NCBI GenBank assembly: GCA_041396125.1
Contig: JAWKZG010000028.1
Location: 1 to 15,713 of the forward strand
DNA: 15,713 nucleotides
Source: JAWKZG01 sp041396125
GTDB lineage: Bacteria; Pseudomonadota; Gammaproteobacteria; Competibacterales; Competibacteraceae
Reading direction: 5' to 3'
This document shows, one piece after another, positions 7,007 to 13,431 of this stretch. The notes beneath the pieces are model-generated. The model ran no database searches and was not told where the DNA came from. It worked only from the letters and a program-made list of their open reading frames with translations. The translations under genes were made by a program, and so were the position numbers. The first letter of the stretch is position 1; each line of letters begins with the position of its first letter.

Positions 7007-7360
7007 ATGGTAAGCACGCAGGCAGCGACGCAGACCCGTCAGGTTTTTGAACATCATCTGGGCGCGTTTGCCGAAGGCATCGATGCCGTGATGGCGGACT
7101 ACTCGCCGGAATCGGTTCTGCTAACACCGGACAAAACCTACCGCGGACTCGCCGAGATTCGCGTTTTTTTCGAGGCTTTCATTAATAGCGCAGATGCGGC
7201 CTTCTGGGGCGCGTTCAAGGTGCTGGCCCAAGGTGTCGAAGGGCAGATGGCCTACCTGGTGTGGGAAGCGAAACCGGCGGTGCAAATGGCGACCGATACG
7301 CTGTTGGTTCATGACGGGAAAATCCTGACCCAGTCTTTTACGCCGCTGGCCGGCAGTTAA
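7007..7360 (+). CDS. SnoaL/NTF2-like small protein
   Basis: This 117-aa protein has the features of an NTF2-like alpha+beta fold: an N-terminal helix with HHLGAFAEGIDAVMADYSPE, a TPDKTYRGLAEIRVFFEAFI segment typical of SnoaL-like proteins, and a sheet that ends ATDTLLVHDGKILTQSFTP. Such proteins are small cyclases, isomerases or binding proteins, usually without cofactor. The true start is the ATG at 7007, preceded by GAGGGGGA; the frame is open further upstream into the cupin gene, but without a ribosome site. It lies 13 nt after the cupin stop, so the two are likely translated from one mRNA and may act on the same compound. Confidence 0.8.
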   Translation: MVSTQAATQTRQVFEHHLGAFAEGIDAVMADYSPESVLLTPDKTYRGLAEIRVFFEAFINSADAAFWGAFKVLAQGVEGQMAYLVWEAKPAVQMATDTLLVHDGKILTQSFTPLAGS

Positions 7361-7389
7361 ATCCTGCCGGGTTAATCCGTAACACCCTG

Positions 7390-7423
7390 CTGATACGTGA
7401 GCGTTTCCCCGATCACGTATCAG
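7390..7423. terminator. Hairpin between convergent genes, possible bidirectional terminator
   Basis: CTGATACGTGA (7390-7400) and TCACGTATCAG (7413-7423) form a perfect 11-bp stem with a 12-nt loop. The hairpin lies 29 nt after the NTF2-like stop and contains the stop codon of the convergent AraC-type gene (7420-7422). No clear T-run follows on either strand, so a terminator role is likely from position but not certain. Confidence 0.4.
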
Positions 7424-8388
7424 TGGGCGTAATGGCTTTTTCGGAAGTGATTCGGGCTTTGGCCGAAATGCAGTTTAAACAGTCGGCTGAAGTGCGACGC
7501 ATCGTTAAACCCCCACTGATAGGCGATCTCGGATACATTGCGATCTGCATAAGCCGGGTCCAGCAGTGCATCGCGACACCGATCCAGGCGCTGTTGTTGT
7601 ATCCAGTTTGAGGCACTCTTGCCGCTTTGCTTGAAAATCATATGCAGATAACGCACCGAGATACGATTGGCCTGAGCGATCCGGTTAAGGCTCAGATCCT
7701 CTTCGTGCAGATGATCGAGAATATAAGCCTGAACCGCCCGCAGATAGCGTTCGGACAAGCTGCTCTCGTTTTTGTCCAGTTCCCCGGCCAGCGTACTGGC
7801 GACCAGTTCAAGCGTTACCCGTTTAAGACAGCCGGAATCAACCGCATGCAGGTTCGAGAACTGGTCGGTCAGGGATTGTATGTGCGAAAACAGGATAGCG
7901 CCCAGACCGGCACGGCTGTCGATGACCGCGCCACGGATGTTAAGGTTTTTGGGCAGCCGTTCCTGCAGCACAGCGAACGGGATCATCAGTGTTGCCTTGT
8001 GCAGGGCCTGGGTCACGACAAATTCGCAGGGCTGGTTACTGGTCCAGAGAAAAAGCGCCCCGGCACCGAATGACAGTGCACCATCACCGACGTTGAAATG
8101 TTCCTGTCCGCCAAAGGTTAGCTGGATGCCCAGATAGGGTTCTTCATCCCGTTTGATCTCCTGTGCAGTTCGCTTGCCATGACAAGGGCTGCAGGCGCAC
8201 TCGACCAGCCGTATACCGCCGATATCGCGTTGCCGAATGCGGGCCGTAAAGTCTGCCGGGACGCGCTTGCTGACCGTCCAGTCGCTATAACCTGCCGATA
8301 ATGCCATCTGCCAGGCATCGGTACGTTCATCGACAGGGAATTCGTCAATCGCACACCAGCGTTCACTCACGAATGTTTCTGGCTGCAT
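7420..8388 (-). CDS. AraC/XylS-family transcriptional regulator
   Basis: This 322-aa protein has two parts. The N-terminal part (about 20-200) resembles the AraC_binding_2 sensor domain found in regulators such as FeaR and NphR (GGQEHFNVGDGALSFGAGAL, then LHKATLMIPFAVLQERLP). The C-terminal part (about 218-318) is a double helix-turn-helix: LSLNRIAQANRISVRYLHMI, then VSEIAYQWGFNDASHFSRLF and the closing FGQSPNHFR. The ATG at 8388 has GGAGGAG nearby; an in-frame extension to 8421 has none. It is convergent to the cupin/NTF2-like pair, its most probable target. N-terminal domains of this group often sense aromatic acids or amines, but the ligand here is unknown. Confidence 0.88.
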   Translation of the reverse strand: MQPETFVSERWCAIDEFPVDERTDAWQMALSAGYSDWTVSKRVPADFTARIRQRDIGGIRLVECACSPCHGKRTAQEIKRDEEPYLGIQLTFGGQEHFNVGDGALSFGAGALFLWTSNQPCEFVVTQALHKATLMIPFAVLQERLPKNLNIRGAVIDSRAGLGAILFSHIQSLTDQFSNLHAVDSGCLKRVTLELVASTLAGELDKNESSLSERYLRAVQAYILDHLHEEDLSLNRIAQANRISVRYLHMIFKQSGKSASNWIQQQRLDRCRDALLDPAYADRNVSEIAYQWGFNDASHFSRLFKLHFGQSPNHFRKSHYAH

Positions 8389-8662
8389 AGGGTTACTCCT
8401 CCGGCAATGTTTCTTTATCACTCGTTGTTCAGGGTTGCTGATTAAAACTAGCCATTATCTCAGAATTTGCATACCCATTTTTATAAACTACACTTGATAT
8501 TGGCTGCATTACTTATTCTACGCTTGGTTTAGTTACTCAATTCAGCTGTAGTGTTTAAGTGACTATGCGACTACTTTTTTACGCCATAACTATCTGAAGT
8601 AATGAACTCAATAAAGGGCGACTGTAGACGAGCAAGCGTCAATCTTTTATTAGGGGTAAATT
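8389..8662. other. AT-rich divergent control region, no gene seen
   Basis: These 274 bp separate the AraC-type regulator (minus) from the secreted-protein gene (plus). They are clearly more AT-rich than the DNA to the left. Several TATA-like stretches occur (for example TATAAA near 8482), but I find no -35/-10 pair convincing enough to name. No small gene is supported. Confidence 0.5.
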
Positions 8663-10354
8663 ATGAGCGCTGTCCAAATTTTACGAAATATGGCCTCCCT
8701 ATTCATTATAACGGGGGTTGTTTTTTTTGCGCCACAGTCCAGTGAAGCAAAAGAAAAACACCAGGAAGGCGATGGTCCTGGTATCAGCATCCAGTCTGCC
8801 CAATTGTCCATTGATGGTGTCCAGGTTGCTCCCAACCTTGCTACCTGGGTGATGCAACTCTTGTGTAATGGACGCGACGTGTGTCATGAGGAGATTTGGC
8901 CGCAATTTTTTCAGAAACACGGGCTTTTAACATCGCTGAACGTCGTCTACACCTGTCGGGATGTTGAAGGGTTCCATGAATTCGAAATTAACAATGAAGG
9001 TAAGTTTAACGATGGCACCTTTGTACGCTTGAATTGCCACCGTGCGCCAGCGATGGCTCTAACGGCACCAACAGGGCTGCTGGGTGGTGAGTCGACGCCA
9101 ACGGGGATAATGACCTCTTTCGCGCTGAATATCGCCGAACACCTGGCAGGAAATGTGATAGACGAGTTTCTTTTTCCACCCGCGATAGACCAAAAAGCGC
9201 TCGCCGACGCGATGGCCGAGGTGATCACACTGGCCCTTGATGAGGCAAAACTGGAAGCTAACCAAGACGCTCTAAACGCCCAACTTGGCCTTCCTGGCAA
9301 TGTGGGTCTGGCTACCTATGACGCAGATGTTCGCGCGGCGATGGGCACCCCAAGTCAGGACGGGACCGTGCAAGGTGTACATGATCACCTGCTTAACTCA
9401 TCGTTCGTTGATGACCTGAGTGGTACCTTGCGAGCCCTTAGGACCGATACTGAAAAGCAGAGTACCCGCTTCGAGGCCTTCACCAGCTATATTTCCGCTG
9501 CCTCGGCATTGGCGGGTACTCTGGAGTTTCAAGATGAGCTGGATAGATATTTGCCACGAGATGCGGATGGAAAGCCATTACGTGACACAGAATTTCTGAG
9601 TAGCCTCGTCTCGGTGCTCGGCGATCCTGATGCCAATATTGACTTCACGCTCAATACGAAAGGTGACATGATTCTCCAAGAGCTAGTGGCTACCCGACCG
9701 GTTTGTAAGAAATTCAATGATGGGTATAACGACTACTTCTGGCAATTCAAAGACTGCGATGGGAAAGTGCATGGGCCGCTACCGAACCCAGACAGTACTG
9801 AATGGAACGAGGATGCCTGTACTATAAATACATCGAGTAGTTATCAAATCTGTGCGCAGCGAGAATACGCCACTGCCTTGTCTCCTAACGTGATGGGCTG
9901 GATTGATGATACCGTGCAAGGCTGGCGTGACACGCTCACCACGGCGGCTCCGTTGTTAGCGAGTTACAATATACCCTGTGATGCCTGCAGGCAGTCTTTC
10001 ATCACGGTCGATCTTGTGCTGTTTGTTACCAAGGACACCAAAGGCAATTCCATATATTCAAGTTCCCCTACAGGTGATTCTGTTTTTTTTGAGGCGCGCT
10101 GCAATGGCCTGGTTCAGTGTGATGCTTATTTTAAAAACAAGGACTTGCCTGGATATAATGCGGGGAAATCCCACTCCAGCAACAAAACGCATATATCCAA
10201 CCTGACAGTCGCGTACCATTGTGCAGCCGATACGTCTGGAACGATGCGGTCTTACCAGGCTTTAAGCGGTGACTTGGATTCCGGGGGCGCGTGGGCTCAC
10301 CTCGATTGCGATGCCCCAGCCTTTTGCACAAACCCAACGACCTGTGTGCAGTAG
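8663..10354 (+). CDS. Exported protein with a duplicated four-cysteine module, function unknown
   Basis: I do not recognise this 563-aa family. The ATG at 8663 follows AGGGGT at good spacing. Residues 1-29 are a Sec signal peptide (ASLFIITGVVFFAP core, probable cut SSEA-KE). A cysteine module occurs twice. Near the N-terminus it has C68-NGRDV-C74, then VVYTC98, then VRLNC125. Near the C-terminus it has C480-NGLVQ-C486, then VAYHC520, then AHLDC549. Both are preceded by a beta-like strand (SIQSAQLSI; SFITVDLVLFV) and followed by A-P-A. Between them lie a helical region (about 150-300) and a middle part with C348, C365, C386, C397, C439 and C442. Paired cysteines suggest disulfides in the periplasm or outside the cell. 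It stands alone, with hairpin-like sequence after the stop. Possible roles include a surface, receptor-like or effector protein, but none is shown by the sequence. Confidence 0.75.
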   Translation: MSAVQILRNMASLFIITGVVFFAPQSSEAKEKHQEGDGPGISIQSAQLSIDGVQVAPNLATWVMQLLCNGRDVCHEEIWPQFFQKHGLLTSLNVVYTCRDVEGFHEFEINNEGKFNDGTFVRLNCHRAPAMALTAPTGLLGGESTPTGIMTSFALNIAEHLAGNVIDEFLFPPAIDQKALADAMAEVITLALDEAKLEANQDALNAQLGLPGNVGLATYDADVRAAMGTPSQDGTVQGVHDHLLNSSFVDDLSGTLRALRTDTEKQSTRFEAFTSYISAASALAGTLEFQDELDRYLPRDADGKPLRDTEFLSSLVSVLGDPDANIDFTLNTKGDMILQELVATRPVCKKFNDGYNDYFWQFKDCDGKVHGPLPNPDSTEWNEDACTINTSSSYQICAQREYATALSPNVMGWIDDTVQGWRDTLTTAAPLLASYNIPCDACRQSFITVDLVLFVTKDTKGNSIYSSSPTGDSVFFEARCNGLVQCDAYFKNKDLPGYNAGKSHSSNKTHISNLTVAYHCAADTSGTMRSYQALSGDLDSGGAWAHLDCDAPAFCTNPTTCVQ

Positions 10355-10368
10355 GTCGAGTCTGATTG

Positions 10369-10405
10369 ATCTCAAAGGCGCTCTGCCGGCGTGAGGGCGC
10401 TGAGT
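10369..10405 (+). terminator. Imperfect hairpin after the secreted-protein gene
   Basis: CTCAAAGGCGCTC and GAGGGCGCTGAG can fold together with bulges about 15 nt beyond the stop codon, followed by TCCTTT. This is a weak terminator candidate. Confidence 0.3.
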
Positions 10406-10474
10406 CCTTTAGCCATGTGGATCGGACTCATCGGCACCGTCAAGTAGATCGGCTTTATCAAATAATCACGTATT

Positions 10475-10496
10475 TGATCTGTATATAGCGCATAAA
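10475..10496 (-). promoter_or_regulatory. hipB operator-like repeat O1
   Basis: Read on the minus strand, this 22-bp site begins TTTATGCGCTATATA and ends GATCA. It matches the repeat at 10502-10523 at 19 of 22 positions. It is the most upstream of four such sites before hipB. Confidence 0.6.
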
Positions 10497-10501
10497 TTTT
10501 T

Positions 10502-10523
10502 TTTATGGTCTATATATAGATCA
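10502..10523 (+). promoter_or_regulatory. hipB operator-like repeat O2 (most palindromic)
   Basis: This 22-bp site contains ATGGTCTATA followed by TATAGATCAT, a 20-bp palindrome with one mismatched pair. It ends eight bases before the -35 box TTGACG of the hipB promoter and is 27 bp centre-to-centre from O1. Confidence 0.65.
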
Positions 10524-10530
10524 TTTTATA

Positions 10531-10559
10531 TTGACGGATAACTAGATATTGACTATTTT
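10531..10559 (+). promoter_or_regulatory. Promoter of hipB
   Basis: TTGACG (10531-10536) and TATTTT (10554-10559) are exactly 17 bp apart. Transcription would start near 10566, inside operator-like repeat O3, leaving a leader of about 50 nt. Operators flank the promoter on both sides, as expected for autorepression by HipB. Confidence 0.55.
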
Positions 10560-10580
10560 GGTTTATATAAAGACCATAAA
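10559..10580 (-). promoter_or_regulatory. hipB operator-like repeat O3
   Basis: Read on the minus strand, it begins TTTATGGTCT and ends AAACCA, matching O2 at 19 of 22 positions. It touches the end of the -10 box and covers the expected transcription start. Confidence 0.6.
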
Positions 10581-10585
10581 GCAGT

Positions 10586-10607
10586 TTTATGGTTTATATA
10601 CGGATCA
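10586..10607 (+). promoter_or_regulatory. hipB operator-like repeat O4
   Basis: It begins TTTATGGTTTATATA and ends GATCA, matching O2 at 19 of 22 positions. It is 27 bp centre-to-centre from O3 and ends ten bases before the hipB ATG, so it may also affect translation. Confidence 0.6.
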
Positions 10608-10617
10608 AAATAGAACG

Positions 10618-10956
10618 ATGCCAAAATCGATTACACGCACCTACTCCCGCTATACCCGCGATGCGACCGCCTTGCTCGGTGGTTTGATCCGCGCAGCGCG
10701 CAAAGAGCGCAAGCTTACCGCGCAAGAACTGGCCGACCGTGCGGGCATTTCCAGAGGATTGCTGCAACGCATCGAGAAAGGTGACCTCAAATGCGAAATC
10801 GGAGCCGTGTTCGAAGTGGCCACCATTGTCGGTATCAAGCTCTTTGATGCTGATGAGAACACGCTGCCAAAATACCTGAGCCAGACCAGGGACAAGCTGA
10901 CACTTCTGCCGAAGTCTGTCCGGCATAAATCCAGGGTGGTGTTTGATGATTTCTGA
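10618..10956 (+). CDS. hipB: HipB-type antitoxin / XRE-family repressor
   Basis: This intact 112-aa protein is the antitoxin and DNA-binding half of a HipBA module: it should neutralise the HipA kinase and repress its own promoter. The helix-turn-helix covers about residues 18-75, with ERKLTAQELADRAGISRGLL followed by QRIEKGD. The tail (LSQTRDKLTLLPKSVR, ending VFDDF) is typical of HipB proteins paired with the larger HipA subfamily. The ATG at 10618 gives the usual family start (MPKSITRTYSRYT); it lacks a clear Shine-Dalgarno, so translation may be weak. An upstream frame from 10549 would run through operators O3 and O4 and is rejected. The hipA start codon overlaps its 3' end (ATG at 10946, 11 bp overlap), but hipA is destroyed, leaving hipB an orphan. 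Confidence 0.85.
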   Translation: MPKSITRTYSRYTRDATALLGGLIRAARKERKLTAQELADRAGISRGLLQRIEKGDLKCEIGAVFEVATIVGIKLFDADENTLPKYLSQTRDKLTLLPKSVRHKSRVVFDDF

Positions 10957-10967
10957 TCTCACTGGAC
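10946..10967 (+). pseudogene. hipA: Remnant of the hipA 5' end
   Basis: An ATG overlapping the hipB stop by 11 bp opens a frame MISDLTG, which then enters the duplicated segment beginning at 10968 and stops at 10996. This fits the overlapping start usual in hipBA operons. About the first 150 codons of hipA are missing after this point, judging by the usual length of about 430 aa. Confidence 0.5.
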
Positions 10968-10996
10968 GCGCTGGATTTTCAACACTCGCCAACTGA
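10968..10996. repeat. 29-bp direct repeat, left copy
   Basis: The sequence starts GCGCTGGATTTTCAACA and ends CGCCAACTGA, and is identical to 11372-11400. In the right frame it continues as hipA-like tail codons (F-Q-H-S-P-T-E-L-N-D-T-D-L-R, stop), which suggests it is a copy of the 3' end of hipA. The two copies are 404 bp apart and bracket the ygjP-like fragment. Confidence 0.75.
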
Positions 10997-11360
10997 ACTG
11001 AACGATACAGACTTGCGCTGACAAAAAGCCTGATTGAGGAATTCAATAAGACCAATTTTCGAACGCCAGCGGCATATTGTTCAGTAAATCCCTGCGTTCA
11101 CGCCAATTGGGCATTAATCTGTCCATATGGCTGCGGAACCGGTCATTGTGGTTTCTCTCCAACAGGTGGACCAGCTCGTGTACCACAATGTATTCCAGAC
11201 ACTCAGGCGGTTTCTTTGCCAACTCAAGGTTTAACCAAATGCGTTTGGCCTGGGTATTACAGCTGCCCCATTTGGTTTTCATTTTCTTTACGTCCCAGCG
11301 CGTTAGCTCCACGCCAACCCGAGGTTGCCAATCGGCGACCAGCTTCTTAATTCGGTTCAG
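10996..11360. repeat. Duplicated segment, copy 1 (hipA/ygjP junction), well preserved
   Basis: This stretch repeats 12223-12550 in the same orientation. It contains the gap between hipA and the convergent ygjP-like gene plus the 3' half of the latter. Copy 1 keeps an open frame, while copy 2 has lost about 38 nt in many small steps. Confidence 0.85.
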
Positions 11361-11423
11361 ATCGGATTGGGGCGCTGGATTTTCAACACTCGCCAACTGA
11401 GTATGTGCCTGTGCGGCCAACAA
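11043..11423 (-). pseudogene. Duplicated C-terminal fragment of a YgjP-like zinc metallopeptidase
   Basis: About 107 family residues are kept, from LNRIKKLVADWQPRVGVEL through TKWGSCNTQAKRIWLN to the stop at 11043. The zinc motif HELVHLL followed by ERNHNDRF is intact (HExxH plus a third histidine), as in the YgjP/DUF45 (SprT-like) family. The N-terminal half of the family is absent. Upstream of about 11370 the frame runs through the 29-bp repeat and hipA debris and can only begin at a TTG, so it is unlikely to make a functional protein although it stays open. It is a copy of the 3' end of the gene at 12268-12957, and it sits where the 5' part of hipA should be. Confidence 0.75.
11372..11400. 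repeat. 29-bp direct repeat, right copy
   Basis: Identical to 10968-10996. It joins the end of the ygjP-like fragment to the surviving internal part of hipA, so it marks the right-hand breakpoint of the rearrangement. Confidence 0.75.
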
Positions 11424-12238
11424 TGGTATGGAAGAGCTGATCGAGTCCGTCGAACGGGTCGAGCAGGGTGTACCTCACACCGGAACTGGATCAGGCGTGT
11501 TCCATGCCAGCTCTTGGTGCCGCCCTAAAGCGCTGATCCAGGATCAAAACAAGAAATATGTGCCAAGTTTTCATCCAGCTCTGATCTTTATAGTGTGGTC
11601 AAGGCTGAATTCATTGCTATGCGGCGGCTGCACTGGCCGGTTTGAATGTCGCGCCGGTGAAACTGGTTAAAAGCGGCAAATAAGGATGTGCTTCTTATTG
11701 AACGTTTTGATCGCCTGGCGCAGGGTGATAGCTGGTCGCGCAAAGCGATGGTCTCAGCGCTGACGCTGTTGGGCCTCGATGACATGATGGCAAGATACGC
11801 CAGCTATGAAACCCTGGCTGAAATTATTCGCCACAGTTTCACTGATCCGAAAATACACTGAATGAGCTGTTCTCCCGGCTGGTTTTCAATATTCTCTGCG
11901 GGAACACCGACGACCATGCCCGCAACCATGCGGCTTTCTGGAGGGCAAGGAACTGACTCTGACACCTGCTTATGACATTTGTCCGCAAGGTCGGACGGGT
12001 AACGAGGCTTCACAGGCGATGCTGATATCCGGCAGCAATAATCCAGCCAGCTTAAAACTTGTCTTGAGGCCGCCCATAATTTTCTTCCGAGGAAGATGCC
12101 GCGCATTTTCAGACATCTGAGAAACCATTGAACAGCATTGGGATGGGTCTGTGGGAAGCCAATTGAGCGAAGTGGATAAGAAACTATTTTGGAGACGACA
12201 GTTTCTCAACCGTTTTCAATGCAACTGAATGATGCAGA
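11401..12238 (+). pseudogene. hipA: Broken hipA toxin kinase gene (N-terminus lost, many indels)
   Basis: HipA would be a Ser/Thr kinase that inactivates glutamyl-tRNA synthetase and causes dormancy. HipA blocks can be read in order but in changing frames: MEELIESVERVEQGVP (from 11428), RPKALIQDQNKKYV, then VVKAEFIAMR, DVLLIERFDRLAQGDSWSRK with AMVSALTLLGLDDMMARYAS (about 11680-11800), LAEIIRHSFTDPK, LFSRLVFNILCGNTDDHARN (catalytic-loop region, about 11866-11930), LTLTPAYDICPQGRTGNEAS, and LSEVDKKLFWRRQFLNRF before about 12220. Most breaks are single-base losses or gains, for example GTG-CC where GTGGCC is expected near 11560 and one missing G near 11940. About 150 N-terminal codons are replaced by the ygjP-like copy. 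No functional kinase can be made from this sequence as written. Confidence 0.85.
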
Positions 12239-12550
12239 CTTGCGCACAAAAAGCCTGATTGAGAAATTCAATAAGACCAATTTTCAAACGCCAATATTGT
12301 CAGTAAATCCTGCGTTCACGCCAATTGGGCATTAATCTGTCCATATGGCTGGGAACCGGTCATTGTGGTTTCTCCAGCAGGTGGACCAGTCGTGTACCAC
12401 AATGTATTCCAGACACTCAGGGTTTTGCTAACTGTTTAACCAAATGCGTTGGCCTGGTATTACAGCTGCCCCATTTGGTTTTCATTTTCACGTCCCAGCG
12501 CGTTAGCTCCACGCCAACCCGAGTGCAATCGGCGACCAGCTTCAAATTCG
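12223..12550. repeat. Duplicated segment, copy 2, eroded by small deletions
   Basis: It aligns to 10996-11360 along its length. Relative to copy 1 it shows some 15 gaps of 1-12 nt and few substitutions, with almost no insertions. Examples are loss of GCGGC near 12293, loss of one C near 12309 and a larger loss near 12545 between two GAATT words. Confidence 0.85.
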
Positions 12551-12957
12551 AGCCTGAGTTCCCTCCGATAAAACGCTGTCAGTACCCGGTGTCTATTAAC
12601 CAACGAGGTGCCGGGGTTCACAAACAGGTGCAATTTATGGCTGCCCGCTATTTTTACCTCATGGCAGCCCACCCGTTCGTGGACATCCAGGCGGTAGGGA
12701 CGTCCCCACAGATAATGACACTCCCCGCTAACCATTTCACGATCCGATTGCCTGGGCTGATTGGCAAAGGCCAGTTGCTGTTTTTTGATCCAGGGGATAC
12801 GGGATATGACCGCCATGCGGATGGTGGTCTCGGTCATCTTTTCCGGCGCTGACACACGCACCCGTCCATCCGGGGGCAGGACGCTGATATGCAGGTTCTT
12901 GATGGCTTTGCGGTGCAGTTGCAACGTCAGCGTGCCAATCTGCAAGGTAGACATCAT
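12268..12957 (-). pseudogene. YgjP-like (DUF45, SprT-type) zinc metallopeptidase gene, 3' half frameshifted
   Basis: The N-terminal half is intact from the ATG at 12957: MMSTLQIGTLTLQLHRKAIK, then LHISVLPPDGRVRVSAPEKM, YLWGRPYRLDV and HRVLTAFYRRELRLE (to about 12550). The frame then shifts and reads out of register to 12460. The C-terminal half with the WGSC and HELVH region is still recognisable in the DNA (12268-12545) but broken by many deletions. An intact member would be about 240 aa. Members of this family are often encoded directly after hsdR in type I restriction operons, and here the ATG overlaps the hsdR stop as ATGA (12957-12954), implying translational coupling. Their role beside restriction systems is not established. 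Confidence 0.8.
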
Positions 12958-13431
12958 TGATATTCCTTCTGCGCCTTGGCAAGCTCGATGACCTGCTTGA
13001 TATCTACCTTATACCCTTGGGTTTTCTCCCGCACAGCATTGGCGATTTCCCGCTCCTTGAAACGGATCACCCACCCAGTCCGCCTTTTTGGTGTAGCGGA
13101 TGGCCGTATCGATTTTCGTTACAAGCTCTTCGTCCTGACCGACGTTGTCATATAACGCCCGCTTGGCCTGAGTATCCAGCGAGGGCGGATAGGTTGCTCC
13201 CGTTTGTTCAGGCCGGATGACCTGCCGGGACAGTTGGCGGATTTTCTTCAGATACTCCTGATACTCGATGGCTTTCCGGCGCCGCTGCTCGATCAGCTCG
13301 TCCAGCAGCTCCGACATCCGCTCGTAGTATTTCGGGTTGACCGGATTTTCATCGACAATGGTTTTGCGCACGTTGTTTTCGATGGCCTCGGCCATAGCAT
13401 CCTGATCCTTGCGCAAGCCTTCCGGCAGCTC
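12954..13431 (-). pseudogene. hsdR: C-terminal end of HsdR, out of frame with the main body
   Basis: After a +1 shift near 13431 (CC where one base fits, within CCTTTTAAAG) the HsdR C-terminal helical domain continues in another frame: LRKDQDAMAEAIENNVRKTI, VDENPVNPKYYERMSELLDE and LIEQRRRKAIEYQEYLKKIR, down to IDTAIRYTKKADWVGD. A second +1 (extra C in GGATCACC, near 13068) shifts it again. Removing it restores RFKEREIANAVREKTQGYKV and a tail ending AQKEYQ, with the stop at 12956-12954. This domain normally docks HsdR on the methyltransferase. Either the gene is inactive or two single-base errors are present in the sequence. Confidence 0.8.

Noticed and set aside
10475..10607. The four 22-bp repeats as a CRISPR array
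   Set aside because: Units are palindromic, alternate in orientation, have unequal gaps (5, 35 and 5 bp) and surround a promoter; no cas genes are present.
10549..10617. A longer HipB start at 10549
   Set aside because: The extension would be translated across two operators and the likely transcription start, and the family begins at MPKSITR.
10968..11400. The 29-bp direct repeats as attachment sites or target duplications of a mobile element
   Set aside because: No integrase or transposase lies between them, 29 bp is long for a target duplication, and the repeat itself matches the hipA 3' end, so duplication by recombination explains it better.
11043..11423. The open minus-strand frame as a functional small metallopeptidase
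   Set aside because: It keeps the zinc motif but lacks the N-terminal half and any credible start, and its first codons come from the repeat and hipA debris.
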